The notes under the pieces: generated by a model
Seen by the model: only the letters and a program-made list of their open reading frames with translations
Databases searched by the model: none
Told to the model about the DNA's origin: nothing
Made by a program: the position numbers and the translations under genes
Shown: in pieces, positions 28,801 through 38,246 of the stretch
How positions within the stretch are numbered: position 1 is the first letter of the stretch
How the letters are laid out: each line of letters starts with the position of its first letter
Origin: Marinilabiliaceae bacterium ANBcel2
GTDB lineage: Bacteria > Bacteroidota > Bacteroidia > Bacteroidales > Marinilabiliaceae
Direction of reading: 5' to 3'
NCBI GenBank assembly: GCA_029688995.1
Contig: JARULA010000003.1
Coordinates: forward strand, 124,001-188,000
DNA length: 64,000 nucleotides

Positions 28801-30102
28801 GATGAAAATACCGGAATCTCATTAACTACTCAGCCAATACCATATGGAGCCAAACTCTTTATTAAAAACGGAACTAAAGTTAATAAGGGTGATGCGATTT
28901 GCGAATGGGATCCCTGGAATGCCTTGATTATATCAGAGAAGTCAGGAAAAATTGTTTTTGACAATCTAATTGAAGGCGTTACTTATAAAGAGGAGTCTGA
29001 TGAGCAGACCGGATTTAAGGATAAAGTTATAGTTGAGACAAGGGATAAAACCAAGAACCCGGGAGCCAAAATTGTCTCAGATGACGGTGAAACTTTAAGA
29101 ACTTATAATCTCCCTGTTGGTGCGCGCATCTCTATTGATGAGGGCGATACAATAAAACAGGGGCAGATTATTGCCAAGATACCTCGTGCTATGGGGCGTT
29201 CTGGTGATATTACCGGTGGTTTACCCAGAATTACAGAGCTTTTTGAGGCTCGTAATCCATCTAATCCATCTGTTGTTTCTGAAATTGATGGTGAGGTTTC
29301 ATTTGGAAAGATTAAGCGTGGTAATCGAGAGGTTATTGTTACTTCAAAAACCGGAGAGGTTAAAAAGTATCTTGTCTCTCTTGCTAAGCAAATTCTTGTT
29401 CAGGAAAATGATTATGTGAGAGCTGGAACAGCACTTTCTGATGGAGCAATTACTCCTGCAGATATCCTTTCAATTAAAGGTCCTACTGCTGTTCAGGAGT
29501 ATATTGTAAATGAAGTTCAGGATGTGTACCGTCTTCAGGGTGTGAAGATTAATGATAAGCATTTTGAGGTTATTGTTCGCCAAATGATGCGTAAGGTGCA
29601 TATAGAAGATCCCGGTGATACAAGATTCCTTGAAAAGCAGATTATTGACAAGGTTGAGTTTATGGAGGTGAATGATGATATCTGGGGGAAAATGGTTGTG
29701 GAGGATGCAGGAGACTCAGGAGCAATAAAGCCTGGCCAAATAATTACAGCTCGTCGTCTTAGAGATGAGAACTCTCAGCTTAAGCGCCGTGATTTGAAAG
29801 GTGTTACTGCCCGGGAAGCGATTCCTGCAACATCAAGTCAGGTACTTCAGGGTATTACCCGAGCAGCACTTCAAACTAAGAGTTTTATGTCGGCTGCTTC
29901 ATTCCAGGAGACAACTAAAGTTCTAAACGAAGCTGCTATTCGCGGTAAGATTGATCGTCTTGAAGGACTCAAGGAGAATGTAATTTGTGGGCATTTGATT
30001 CCTGCTGGTACCGGACTGAGGGTTTATGACAAACTTGTTGTAGGTTCTAAGGATGAGTATGAGAAACTGGTAGGAGGTAAAAAAGAGGTGGTGAAAAGTT
30101 AA
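25831..30102 (+). CDS. rpoC: DNA-directed RNA polymerase, beta' subunit
   Basis: The beta' subunit carries the catalytic magnesium site [15 protein letters not shown] (near residue 465). The N-terminal zinc ribbon (CHCGK...CDRCG, near residues 67-85) and the second zinc site [19 protein letters not shown] (near residue 885) are both intact, as are the trigger-loop region and [12 protein letters not shown]. At 1,423 aa its length is usual for Bacteroidota. It is followed by a strong terminator and then the DUF3467 gene common after rpoC in this phylum. Confidence 0.99.
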   Translation: MAFRREQKVKSNFTQVAIGLASPEEILERSSGEVLKPETINYRTYKPERDGLFCERIFGPVKDYECHCGKYKRIRYRGIVCDRCGVEVTEKKVRRERMGHIALVVPVAHIWYFRSLPNKIGYLLGLPTKKLDSIIYYERYVVINPGVKEVDGIKKMDFLTEEEYLDIMDALPKGNQMLEDDDPEKFIAKMGAEALHMILSRLDLDEMSFDLRHKANTETSQQRKNEALKRLQVVESFRESKGINRPEWMVVKVVPVTPPDLRPLVPLDGGRFATSDLNDLYRRVIIRNNRLKRLIEIKAPEVILRNEKRMLQESVDSLFDNSRKSNAVKTDANRPLKSLSDSLKGKQGRFRQNLLGKRVDYSARSVIVIGPELRMHECGIPKDMAAELYKPFIIRKLIERGIVKTVKSAKKIVDRKDPVVWDILENVLKGHPVLLNRAPTLHRLGIQAFQPKLIEGKAIQLHPLACAAFNADFDGDQMAVHLPLGNAAILEAQMLMLGSQNILNPANGAPITVPSQDMVLGLYYMTKMRPGAKGENLMFYSPEEAKIAYNEGRTELHTKVKVKTWDLNSEGERELKFIETTIGRILFNEVVPKEAGYVNELLTKKALRDIIGKVHDICGTPKTADFLDHIKDLGYKLAYEGGLSFNLADVIIPKEKDELVAGGYEEVEEVMNNYNMGFITNNERYNAIIDIWTHVNARLTHTLMTQLTNDQQGFNSVFMMLDSGARGSKEQIRQLSGMRGLMAKPQKSGSEGGQIIENPILSNFKEGLSVLEYFISTHGARKGLADTALKTADAGYLTRRLVDVSQDVIINEVDCGTLRGLSASAIKSNEEIVASLYERILGRVSVHDVYNPTTGEIIVKSGDEITEKEAKEMDDSPIETVEIRSVLTCESKRGVCSKCYGRNLATGRPVHRGESVGVIAAQSIGEPGTQLTLRTFHVGGTASNVTSESNMLARYDGIVEIDELRTVSSETEEGTDVDVVIGRLAEMRIVDENTGISLTTQPIPYGAKLFIKNGTKVNKGDAICEWDPWNALIISEKSGKIVFDNLIEGVTYKEESDEQTGFKDKVIVETRDKTKNPGAKIVSDDGETLRTYNLPVGARISIDEGDTIKQGQIIAKIPRAMGRSGDITGGLPRITELFEARNPSNPSVVSEIDGEVSFGKIKRGNREVIVTSKTGEVKKYLVSLAKQILVQENDYVRAGTALSDGAITPADILSIKGPTAVQEYIVNEVQDVYRLQGVKINDKHFEVIVRQMMRKVHIEDPGDTRFLEKQIIDKVEFMEVNDDIWGKMVVEDAGDSGAIKPGQIITARRLRDENSQLKRRDLKGVTAREAIPATSSQVLQGITRAALQTKSFMSAASFQETTKVLNEAAIRGKIDRLEGLKENVICGHLIPAGTGLRVYDKLVVGSKDEYEKLVGGKKEVVKS

Positions 30103-30137
30103 CACTATCTTTTTAACTGATGTTATTATAGAATATT

Positions 30138-30172
30138 TTAAAAGGGAGGCGTTGGTCTCCCTTTTAATTTTT
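30138..30172 (+). terminator. Terminator after rpoC
   Basis: An 11-bp perfect stem (30138-30148 with 30157-30167) with an 8-base loop is followed by a T-run (30168-30172). It closes the ribosomal-protein/RNA-polymerase transcript. Confidence 0.88.
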
Positions 30173-30177
30173 AATAC

Positions 30178-30185
30178 TATTTTTG
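30178..30185 (+). promoter_or_regulatory. -7 element for the DUF3467 gene
   Basis: TATTTTTG is a perfect TAnnTTTG match 24 bases before the ATG at 30210 and just after the rpoC terminator. A -33 TTG is present only at a long spacing (23 bases). Confidence 0.4.
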
Positions 30186-30209
30186 TTACATTAGTAAAAA
30201 TTTATAAAA

Positions 30210-30533
30210 ATGGATGAGAATAAAAAGAAGAATCAGCAATTGAAGATTGAACTTAATGAGGAGATAGGGCAGGGTATATACTCCAATTTAGCCATTATTA
30301 GTCATTCTCCTTCAGAGTTTGTACTTGATTTTGTTCGTATTATGCCCGGAGTTTCTAAAGCACAGGTTAAGTCCCGGGTTGTTTTAACACCTGAGCATGC
30401 TAAACGTTTGTTAAATGCACTTAAAGATAATATTGTGAGATTTGAGAAGCAGCACGGACCAATAAAAAATATTGATGACGGTAAGAGTGGTATGAATCCT
30501 ATGACTTTTAGAGGGCCAGGAGGTCAGGCTTAA
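30210..30533 (+). CDS. DUF3467 domain protein, 107 aa
   Basis: The protein matches the DUF3467 family, often found directly after rpoC in Bacteroidota: KIELNEEIGQGIYSNLAIISHS, EFVLDFVRIMPGVSKAQVKSRV and LTPEHAKRLLNAL are characteristic (parts quoted). No enzymatic motif is visible and the function is unknown. It is cytoplasmic, with an alternating beta pattern then a helix. It precedes the GH3 lipoprotein by 25 bases and may be co-transcribed with it. Confidence 0.88.
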   Translation: MDENKKKNQQLKIELNEEIGQGIYSNLAIISHSPSEFVLDFVRIMPGVSKAQVKSRVVLTPEHAKRLLNALKDNIVRFEKQHGPIKNIDDGKSGMNPMTFRGPGGQA

Positions 30534-30558
30534 TCTGTAATTGTTTTGCTTTTTTATT

Positions 30559-32340
30559 ATGCGGGAAATGTTTTTGTTATTAACGGCACTGTTTACTTTT
30601 TCTATTTTTGCATTTGGTTGTAGTGGCCGTTCGGGTGAGGATTCTCAAAATCCACCTACTTTAAGTAAAAGCGATTGTATCGATGTTAATTATGATACGA
30701 ACATATCTTATCATTTTCCTCAAGATATATATGAGCGAAGCTCTCATTGGGTCGATTCAGTTTATAATAATTTAACTCCTAAAGAGCGAATATCTCAGCT
30801 TTTTTGGCTTGCTGTTGATTATCCTTTAAGTGGTAGTTTAAAAGAGGAGGTTGAAGAGTTTCAACCTGGTGGAATACTGCTTTTTAGGATGAATGCTGCA
30901 CAAACCTTAGAAGCTGTAAATGATCTTCAGCAACTCTCCTCATTGCCATTATTGATCTCTATTGATGGGGAGTGGGGTGGTGCGATGCGAATCGAAGATC
31001 TCACTCGTTTCCCTTATGCAATGACACTTGGTGCAATTCAGGATAGTAATCTTATTTTTGAAATGGGAAAAGAGATTGCCAGGCAACTAAAGCTTTTTGG
31101 CATCCATGTTAATATGGCTCCCGTTGCTGATGTTAATAGTAATCCTGATAATCCTGTTATTGGTTTCCGTTCATTTGGCGAGGATCCTTTAAATGTGGCA
31201 GAAAAATCGATAGCTTATACTCTTGGAATGCAGCAGGGTGGAGTTATGGCTGTAGGAAAGCATTTTCCGGGTCATGGAGATACCGAAACCGATTCTCATT
31301 ATACACTTCCGCGTGTTGATCATACCATTGATTATATGCATAGTTATGAACTTCTCCCTTTTAAAATGATCATAGATGAAGGAGTTTGGGGTATTATGAC
31401 TGCTCATATTGATGTTCCTGAACTTACTTTTGAACCGGGTACCCCTTCAAGTTTTTCATCAATTTTAATTAAAGATTTATTAAAAGAAGAGCTTGGCTTT
31501 GAAGGGCTGGTTATTACAGATGCTATGAATATGGAGGGTGCCCGCGTAATGGGTTCTCCTGGCTACGTTGACGCTCTTGCTTTAGCAGCGGGTAACGACA
31601 TTATTGAGTTCACCGAGGATTTGGGAAAAGCAATTAATGAAGTTAAAAGAGCTATAGAAAAGGGATTATTAACCTGGGAAGATATTGAGATTAAGTGTAA
31701 AAAATCATTGGCATTTAAACATCATCTTGTTGATTTTGAGAATGTATCTCAAAATTCGTTATGCTCCGATTCTATTTTGGTTAAAGCTGAGAGAGAAAGT
31801 ACGCATGACCTTATTCAAAAGTTATATAACTCTTCGGTTACATTAATGCACGATAAGTCTCAACTTTTCCCTTTGAGTACAAATTCTGATACAACATATG
31901 GTATTGGTGTTATAGGGTCAGCTCCTTTAATTGAAAGTAAGATAACTCAATATAATAATATCACTTTTTATCAGTTGCCGGGGAGTGGTTATGGATTTAT
32001 CGAAAACTTGGGTAAGATGGATAGGTATGATCACCAAATTTTTATTATTGCCAATAGCAGATGGACAGGACTAACCGATAGCTCCAACTCTTTAAATGAG
32101 CTTGTTAGTTTTATAAACCGTAATAGATCAGGTGTTGTTTTTATGGGTAATGCATACCACTTAAGAAGATGGCAAGGGATTGAAAAAGCTGACGCATTTT
32201 CAATCATATATGAGAATAATTCTTATGCTCAAAAATCCGTTTATAACTCTGTGATTTCCGGAAGCAGCTCATTTAGCGGCAAATTACCGGTTTCTGTTGA
32301 TGGTATGTTTAATCTAAACACCGGAGTGTTTCCTAATTGA
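30559..32340 (+). CDS. Glycoside hydrolase family 3 lipoprotein (NagZ-like beta-N-acetylhexosaminidase)
   Basis: GH3 hexosaminidases such as NagZ cleave GlcNAc from peptidoglycan fragments. The 593-aa protein has a lipoprotein signal (cysteine in FAFGCSG), the hallmark KHFPGHGDTETDSH with the acid/base His-Asp dyad near residue 237, and the nucleophile Asp in VITDAMNMEG near residue 320. A C-terminal ~190-residue region resembles a GH3 second domain. Unlike cytoplasmic NagZ (~340 aa) it is exported and longer. I chose the ATG at 30559 over a TTG at 30541. The substrate is probably peptidoglycan or another amino-sugar polymer; this is inferred. Confidence 0.9.
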   Translation: MREMFLLLTALFTFSIFAFGCSGRSGEDSQNPPTLSKSDCIDVNYDTNISYHFPQDIYERSSHWVDSVYNNLTPKERISQLFWLAVDYPLSGSLKEEVEEFQPGGILLFRMNAAQTLEAVNDLQQLSSLPLLISIDGEWGGAMRIEDLTRFPYAMTLGAIQDSNLIFEMGKEIARQLKLFGIHVNMAPVADVNSNPDNPVIGFRSFGEDPLNVAEKSIAYTLGMQQGGVMAVGKHFPGHGDTETDSHYTLPRVDHTIDYMHSYELLPFKMIIDEGVWGIMTAHIDVPELTFEPGTPSSFSSILIKDLLKEELGFEGLVITDAMNMEGARVMGSPGYVDALALAAGNDIIEFTEDLGKAINEVKRAIEKGLLTWEDIEIKCKKSLAFKHHLVDFENVSQNSLCSDSILVKAERESTHDLIQKLYNSSVTLMHDKSQLFPLSTNSDTTYGIGVIGSAPLIESKITQYNNITFYQLPGSGYGFIENLGKMDRYDHQIFIIANSRWTGLTDSSNSLNELVSFINRNRSGVVFMGNAYHLRRWQGIEKADAFSIIYENNSYAQKSVYNSVISGSSSFSGKLPVSVDGMFNLNTGVFPN

Positions 32341-32345
32341 TAAAT

Positions 32346-32993
32346 TTACAGTTGAAATTCACTCTTTTTTTTTAGTTTGTATCTGCAGCTGTTTTCCGAT
32401 AACTCTATTTCAATGATATCTATAACAAGCAAATTTACTATTATTTTTTCGGCATGCCATCGGTTTATTTTAGCCAGTTTTCTAAATTGAGGAAGAGATA
32501 TTGAATCGTTTTCATTGAGATATTGGAGCAGAGAGTTTTCTGCTTTTGTTAATTTTAAAAAAGTTCCATCCTTTCTCTTTTTTCTGGCCCATACTTTTAA
32601 TAAAATTTTGTTTGCCAGTATGTTTTGATCTTTTACTCTAACATAAGCTTTATATTTTCCATCTTTTGCAGGGGCTTTATGCGGTCCATTACTGCTTTTA
32701 GGTACAAAAACTTCTAAAACGGTTTTTTTTTCCCAGCTGTATGTTTTTGTTGTAAAAATCACCTCGGGTTTACAGTAGAGTGAAGCTGCTGCCTCAACCA
32801 TATAGTACTCCTCGTCGGTTACAACACCATTTATTTTACCGTTATCTTTAACTCCTATAAGAAGTCTTCCTCCATCGGTATTGGCAAATGCTGCCAGTGA
32901 CCGTGCAATTTTTGCGGAATCATTTATTGCGTATTTAAAATCCTGAGTTTGATGTTCACCCTCGGAGATAAGATTTTTTAAATATTTATTCAC
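32346..32993 (-). CDS. AlbA_2 / Schlafen-type putative ATP- or nucleic-acid-binding protein, 215 aa
   Basis: The N-terminal AlbA_2 domain (EGEHQTQDFKYAINDSAKIARSL, then AFANTDGGRLLIGVKDNGKI, described in two parts) is at about residues 8-50, with a C-terminal winged-helix-like part (residues 150-205). Such proteins are often annotated as ATP-binding or as transcriptional regulators; the true role is unclear. I prefer a GTG start at 32993: AAAAGGGGTGACC just upstream looks like a ribosome-binding site, and upstream residues to a TTG at 33029 are not family-like. It converges with the GH3 gene (5-base gap) and diverges from the hydrogenase locus. Confidence 0.8.
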   Translation of the reverse strand: MNKYLKNLISEGEHQTQDFKYAINDSAKIARSLAAFANTDGGRLLIGVKDNGKINGVVTDEEYYMVEAAASLYCKPEVIFTTKTYSWEKKTVLEVFVPKSSNGPHKAPAKDGKYKAYVRVKDQNILANKILLKVWARKKRKDGTFLKLTKAENSLLQYLNENDSISLPQFRKLAKINRWHAEKIIVNLLVIDIIEIELSENSCRYKLKKKSEFQL

Positions 32994-33170
32994 GTGGTCA
33001 CCCCTTTTTAATAACCTACAAAATTGCAAAAAAACTTTTAGAGAGTGAATTTATTTTTAGGATAGTCTCTTTATCTTGATGTACAGTTGATTTTATTCTG
33101 CTTTATTTTAAAATTATTGTGGCTGATTTTTTTATTGTGTAACTTAAAGTTTTAAAACTATAGTATCAAT

Positions 33171-35036
33171 ATGCGCCAGTTAGTTGAAATAGATCCTCAA
33201 AAGTGTAATCTTAGTTTAACCTGTATAAGAACCTGTCCGGTTAAAGCTATAAAAATTGAGGATAATTATGCCAAAGTTGTTTCTTCACGGTGTATTGGAT
33301 GTGGACACTGTATTACAGTTTGTGGCAGGGGGGCTATCTATTATCGTCATGAGAGAGAAGCGGTCAATGAGCTGTTAAAATTGGATGAACCTGTTGCTGC
33401 ACTATGTGATCCGGCCATTTCGGCTGAGTTTCCTGATATAAGTGACTATAGAAAGTTTGTTTCTATGATTAGAACCATTGGGTTTGATTATGTTTTTGAA
33501 ACAAGCTTTGGGGTTGATCTTATTGCTCACCGTTATCGTGATCTCCACAGTGATTTTCATGGTAAATACTATATTCATACGGTGTGTCCGCCCGTGGTCT
33601 CTTTTATTGAGAAATTTCAACCCGAACTGGTATCCAACTTAGCCCCTCTTGTGCCTCCCTATATAGCTATGGCAAAGGTAATTCGTGATATGTATGGTAA
33701 ATCTCTAAAAATTGTCTATATAAGTTCTTGTGTTGCTGCAAAAGATGATGTTTTATCGGGATATAAGGATTGTAAAATAGATAGTGTCATCTCTTTTACC
33801 GAGTTGCGCGATATGTTTACTAATCATGATATATCAGAGAAGAATGTTGAGTATAGTGAGTTTGATCCGCCTGCCGGAAGAAAAGGGGGGCTTTTCCCCA
33901 TTAGTAGAGGGATGTTACAGGCTGTAGATATGTATCAGGATCTGCTCACCGGTAATATAATTATAGCTGAAGGGCGCAACAACTTTTTGCAGTCGGTATC
34001 AGAATTTAAAACTCAAAAAGGGTTGGATAAACATCTTGATCTCTTCTATTGTAAGGGATGTATTATGGGTCCGGGCACATCACCGGGGGGAAAGAAGTAT
34101 ATGAGACGCTCAGAGGTTATTAGATATGTGAACAAAAGATTAGAGCATAATGACTATATTGAGTGGAAAAGATTAATTGATAAATATAGTTTACTGGATC
34201 TTTCCCGAAGTTTTAGACCTCGGGATCGTCGCTTACCATCACCCTCGGAGTCGGAGATACGTAAGGTTTTAATTGAGATGGGTAAAACCGATAAAGAGGA
34301 TATGTTAAATTGTGGCTCTTGTGGTTATGTTACCTGTCGTGAATTTGCTGTTGCATATTGTCAGGGACTCACAAATTTTGAGATGTGTTATACATTTACA
34401 ATTAATAAGCTTCACTCTTTTATTGATAAAGTAAATTCAGCAAATGAAAAGCTAAAAAATACCAAAAAGGCATTAAAAGAGAGTGAGGAGAAGGCTCGAA
34501 GAGGGGAGACAGCAGCTCTTGAATCGGCCGGCATTACTACGGCAATGCTTGATAAAATCAAATCCGGAGTTGTTATAGTCGATGAGAATTTGAGAATTGT
34601 TGAGTCTAATCGTGCTTTTGTTGATATGATTGGTGAAGATGCTATTGAAATTAATGAGTTAATCCCCGGTTTAAAAGGAGCCGAGCTTGATTCGCTGGTT
34701 CCGTTTTATCGACTTTTTTTAACGGTTTTGCGTTCGGGACAAGATCTTCTTGACAGAGATACCCGACTGGGAGATACTCTTGTTAATGTTTCGGTTTTTA
34801 CAATTAAAAAACAGCAGGTTGTTGGCGGAATTATTAGAGATCTTACATCTCCTGATATTCGTAAAGAGGAGATTATAAACCGGGCTCGAGAAGTTATTAG
34901 AGAGAATCTGGAGTCGGTTCAGCAGATAGCATTCCTTTTGGGTGAGAGTGCATCAAAAACTGAGAAGATCTTAACATCAATTATTGATGCAGAACGATTA
35001 GGAGCCGATGATAGTGCCAATTTAAATGATAGTTAA
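33171..35036 (+). CDS. Hydrogenase-like PAS sensor (HfsB/HydS type)
   Basis: The 621-aa protein combines a ferredoxin-like domain (residues 8-55), an [FeFe]-hydrogenase large-subunit-like domain (about 70-340), a four-Cys Fe-S domain (NCGSCGYVTCREF..., about 378-402), a coiled coil (about 415-450) and a PAS domain (about 460-560). H-cluster-like Cys remain in TVCPPV, SSCVAAK and FYCKGCIMGPG, where the last is CxxC instead of the catalytic CxxxC. In the first ferredoxin motif (Cys12, Ser15, Cys18, Cys22) one Cys ligand is Ser. Such proteins are regarded as H2 or redox sensors, not catalysts. Its stop overlaps the phosphatase ATG by one base, so the two are translationally coupled. Confidence 0.88.
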   Translation: MRQLVEIDPQKCNLSLTCIRTCPVKAIKIEDNYAKVVSSRCIGCGHCITVCGRGAIYYRHEREAVNELLKLDEPVAALCDPAISAEFPDISDYRKFVSMIRTIGFDYVFETSFGVDLIAHRYRDLHSDFHGKYYIHTVCPPVVSFIEKFQPELVSNLAPLVPPYIAMAKVIRDMYGKSLKIVYISSCVAAKDDVLSGYKDCKIDSVISFTELRDMFTNHDISEKNVEYSEFDPPAGRKGGLFPISRGMLQAVDMYQDLLTGNIIIAEGRNNFLQSVSEFKTQKGLDKHLDLFYCKGCIMGPGTSPGGKKYMRRSEVIRYVNKRLEHNDYIEWKRLIDKYSLLDLSRSFRPRDRRLPSPSESEIRKVLIEMGKTDKEDMLNCGSCGYVTCREFAVAYCQGLTNFEMCYTFTINKLHSFIDKVNSANEKLKNTKKALKESEEKARRGETAALESAGITTAMLDKIKSGVVIVDENLRIVESNRAFVDMIGEDAIEINELIPGLKGAELDSLVPFYRLFLTVLRSGQDLLDRDTRLGDTLVNVSVFTIKKQQVVGGIIRDLTSPDIRKEEIINRAREVIRENLESVQQIAFLLGESASKTEKILTSIIDAERLGADDSANLNDS

Positions 35037-36229
35037 TGTATTTAGCAAACGAAAACTCTTTTCTTGATATATTTTGTGAAAAGGTAAATCATCACGGAGA
35101 GATGGTTTGTGGTGATGTTTTTCTCTCGCGGCGCTATAAAGAGGAGGGTAGAACCATTATTGTCCTTTCAGATGGAATGGGGTCGGGCATTAAAGCTAAT
35201 GTTTTGGCCTCTATTACTGCCTCAATGGCACTCAATTTTACTTTGGAGCACAGGGAGGTTTGCAAGTCGGCCAAAATAATTATGGACACTCTTCCTGTAT
35301 GCTCTCAAAGAGGAACCAGCTATTCAACTTTTACAATTGTAGATATTGAAGATGATGGATATACCACTATTGTGGAGTACGATAATCCCGGATCTGTTAT
35401 TTTAAGAGAGGATACTTTTTTTGACCCCGGTTGGGAGAAGATTCCTCTGGAGAGTGAGAAGTATAAGAATAAACATATAAAAACATGTAGTTTTTACGGT
35501 AAAAAGGAAGATCGTATTCTATTTTGGAGTGATGGAGTTGTGCAGGCCGGTATGGGATCTAAAAAGTATCCATATGGGTGGGGCAGAGATGCTGTATTAA
35601 AAGTGCTGCCTGAGATAATTACAGGTAATCCTGCTATTTCATCCTCAAAACTTGCACGGCGAATTGTTTCCACTGCTTTAAGACTTGATGGCGGGGATGC
35701 AAAAGATGATACCTCTGCCGCTGTTGTTTACTTTAGAGAGCCTCGCAAACTACTTCTTGTATCGGGTCCTCCCTTTAATGATAAAACCGATCACAGTTTT
35801 GCAAAAAAAGTTGAACGTTTTGATGGAAAAAAAATTATTGCAGGGGGTACTACTGCTCAAATTATAGCACGCGAGTTATCGCTCCATTTTGAACAACATA
35901 CTAACAGAGTTGACTCAGATTTGCCTCCTATATCTTATATTCAGGGTATCGATTTGGTTACCGAAGGTATTCTCACATTAAGCAAAGTACTCTCTTCACT
36001 TGAAGAGATGAAGAGCGATACCCGGTTAAAATATGGTGCTGCCGATCAAATTGTGAGGCTTTTTATAGAGAGTGACCGGATACATATAATAAACGGAACT
36101 CGTATAAATATGGCACATCAAGATCCCGAATTGCCCTTTGAACTTGAAATGCGTAAATCTATTATTAAAAGGCTTGTTACTGTTTTAGAGAGTAAATTCC
36201 TTAAGGAGGTGACCGTTGAGTATGTTTAA
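35036..36229 (+). CDS. SpoIIE-type PP2C phosphatase with extra C-terminal domain, 397 aa
   Basis: The N-terminal ~235 residues form a SpoIIE/PP2C serine-phosphatase domain with metal-binding motifs VLSDGMGSGIKANVLAS near residue 43, FWSDGVVQAGMG near 163 and GDAKDDTSAAVVYF near 222. The last ~155 residues have no domain I recognise; they start RKLLLVSGPPFND and contain a GGTTAQIIAREL stretch. It is coupled (1-base overlap) to the hydrogenase-like sensor and precedes hydBAC, so it likely dephosphorylates a regulator in response to the sensor. No anti-sigma factor, antagonist or kinase gene is adjacent; the target is unknown. Confidence 0.85.
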   Translation: MYLANENSFLDIFCEKVNHHGEMVCGDVFLSRRYKEEGRTIIVLSDGMGSGIKANVLASITASMALNFTLEHREVCKSAKIIMDTLPVCSQRGTSYSTFTIVDIEDDGYTTIVEYDNPGSVILREDTFFDPGWEKIPLESEKYKNKHIKTCSFYGKKEDRILFWSDGVVQAGMGSKKYPYGWGRDAVLKVLPEIITGNPAISSSKLARRIVSTALRLDGGDAKDDTSAAVVYFREPRKLLLVSGPPFNDKTDHSFAKKVERFDGKKIIAGGTTAQIIARELSLHFEQHTNRVDSDLPPISYIQGIDLVTEGILTLSKVLSSLEEMKSDTRLKYGAADQIVRLFIESDRIHIINGTRINMAHQDPELPFELEMRKSIIKRLVTVLESKFLKEVTVEYV

Positions 36230-36353
36230 TTTAGAATCTTTATATATTACTTTAAACCAACTCTATCAACAGTCTTAAACCTTTTAAATTATAATTGAAT
36301 CAGCTATCTTAAAGTTATTGTTAACATCCTGTTACCATTTAATATCTATAGTT

Positions 36354-38219
36354 ATGGATCTTATAAATTCACCCGAGAAGTTGCAGCAACTTAAAACTAC
36401 TCTTGTTAACCAAAAAAAAGCTAAATTGAAGCTGGAACATGAAGGCGGCAGAATTCAGGTAAAGGTTTCAATGTCAACCTGTGGAATAGCTTCGGGCGCA
36501 GGCGAGGTTAAAGATTTTTTTGAGGAGAAGCTTGATTTGGAGAATATAAATGCAGATATAGTTTCAACAGGATGTATGGGATACTGTTATGCAGAGCCCA
36601 CAGTTGAAATAACTTTACCGGGAGGTGAGCCTGTTATATTTTCAAATGTTGATATGGTTAGAGCCGGAGAGCTGGTTAATGATTTTATTAAAGAGAGAAA
36701 GAGTGCTGTAAACACTATTCCGCATAAAAGCAGAAAGCCGGGAGGAGCTGTTGAAAAAGGGAAACAGTATCGCATTGCATTGAGAAATTGCGGATTTATA
36801 AATCCTGAAGATATAAGAGAGTATATTGCTGCTGAGGGATATGATGCATTGCGAATGGCCCTTACCGAAATGACTCCTGATGAGGTGATTGAGGTTGTTA
36901 AAAAGTCGGGGCTGCGAGGTCGTGGCGGGGGAGGTTTTCCTACCGGGTTAAAATGGGAGTTATCTGCTAAAGCTGAGTGTCGTAATGAGAAATTTGTAGT
37001 TTGTAATGCTGATGAAGGTGATCCCGGTGCTTTTATGGACAGATCTCTTTTAGAGGGTGACCCCCATTCGATACTTGAGGCTATGGCCTTATGTGGATAT
37101 AGTATTGGTTCAAATAAAGGAGTTATCTATATAAGGGCTGAGTACCCTTTAGCAATTGAGCGTTTAAAAACAGCAATTACCCAGGCTAAAGAGACACAAC
37201 TTTTGGGGTCGGATATAATGGGAACAGGCTTTAATTTTGATATTGAGATACGTTATGGAGCAGGAGCATTTGTTTGCGGAGAAGAGACTGCTCTTATTCA
37301 CTCAATGGAGGGTTTAAGAGGAGAGCCAGGAGTTAAGCCTCCATTTCCTGCCGAAAAGGGGTATAAGGGTGAGCCTACAAATGTTAATAATGTGGAGACA
37401 TTTGCCAATATCCCCCTTATTCTACTAATGGGGGCAGAGTGGTTTTCAAAGATAGGAACAGAAAAGAGCAAGGGAACAAAGGTTTTTGCTCTTGCCGGGA
37501 AAATAAATAATGTGGGTCTTATTGAAGTGCCTATGGGGATGACTCTAAGAGAGGTTGTTTTTGATATAGGAGGGGGAATAAGAGGAGATAGGCAGTTTAA
37601 GGCTGTACAGACCGGCGGTCCGTCAGGCGGATGTTTAACTGTTAAACATCTGGATACACCAATAGATTATGAAAATCTTATTGAGAATGGATCTATGATG
37701 GGATCGGGTGGAATGATTGTAATGGATGAAGATGATTGTATGGTTGCTGTAGCAAGATTTTATCTTGATTTTACTGTAGAAGAGAGTTGTGGTAAATGTG
37801 CCCCATGTCGTATTGGTAATAAACGTCTTTATGAGATATTAGATAAAATCACATTGGGTAAATCGGTAAAAGATGATCTGTCGGGTTTACGTAATTTAGC
37901 TTCAGTAATAAAGGAGACCTCGTTGTGTGGCTTGGGTCAAACTTCACCCAATCCGGTACTCTCAACTATGGATAATTTTTATGATGAGTATAAAGCTCAT
38001 GTAATCGATGGAGATTGCCCGGCCGGTCAATGTCGGGCTCTTATGCGTTATGTTATTGATCCTCATTTATGTGTGGGTTGTACTTTATGTATGAGAGTGT
38101 GTCCGGTAGATGCAGTTTCGGGAGAGAAAAAGCAGGTGCACTCTATTGATACCTCAGTCTGTATAAAATGTGGCGCCTGCATAGAGAAGTGTAAATTTGG
38201 TGCAATATCCCTTCAGTAA
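36354..38219 (+). CDS. hydB: NADH-binding hydrogenase subunit HydB (NuoF/HndC-like)
   Basis: HydB couples NAD(H) through FMN to the hydrogenase. The 621-aa protein has an N-terminal thioredoxin-like [2Fe-2S] domain (STCGIASGA, then STGCMGYCYAEP), a NuoF core with GLRGRGGGGFPTGLKWE (near residue 182) and NADEGDPGAFMDR, an SLBB region, the [4Fe-4S] motif ESCGKCAPCRIG (near 478), and two C-terminal ferredoxin clusters (CVGCTLCMRVCPVDA, CIKCGACIEKCKFGA). I chose the ATG at 36354. With HydA and HydC it makes the trimer seen in electron-bifurcating hydrogenases (known from Thermotoga); whether this one bifurcates is inferred. Confidence 0.94.
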   Translation: MDLINSPEKLQQLKTTLVNQKKAKLKLEHEGGRIQVKVSMSTCGIASGAGEVKDFFEEKLDLENINADIVSTGCMGYCYAEPTVEITLPGGEPVIFSNVDMVRAGELVNDFIKERKSAVNTIPHKSRKPGGAVEKGKQYRIALRNCGFINPEDIREYIAAEGYDALRMALTEMTPDEVIEVVKKSGLRGRGGGGFPTGLKWELSAKAECRNEKFVVCNADEGDPGAFMDRSLLEGDPHSILEAMALCGYSIGSNKGVIYIRAEYPLAIERLKTAITQAKETQLLGSDIMGTGFNFDIEIRYGAGAFVCGEETALIHSMEGLRGEPGVKPPFPAEKGYKGEPTNVNNVETFANIPLILLMGAEWFSKIGTEKSKGTKVFALAGKINNVGLIEVPMGMTLREVVFDIGGGIRGDRQFKAVQTGGPSGGCLTVKHLDTPIDYENLIENGSMMGSGGMIVMDEDDCMVAVARFYLDFTVEESCGKCAPCRIGNKRLYEILDKITLGKSVKDDLSGLRNLASVIKETSLCGLGQTSPNPVLSTMDNFYDEYKAHVIDGDCPAGQCRALMRYVIDPHLCVGCTLCMRVCPVDAVSGEKKQVHSIDTSVCIKCGACIEKCKFGAISLQ

Positions 38220-38246
38220 TATTATTTTTAATATAAAACGGTCAAC

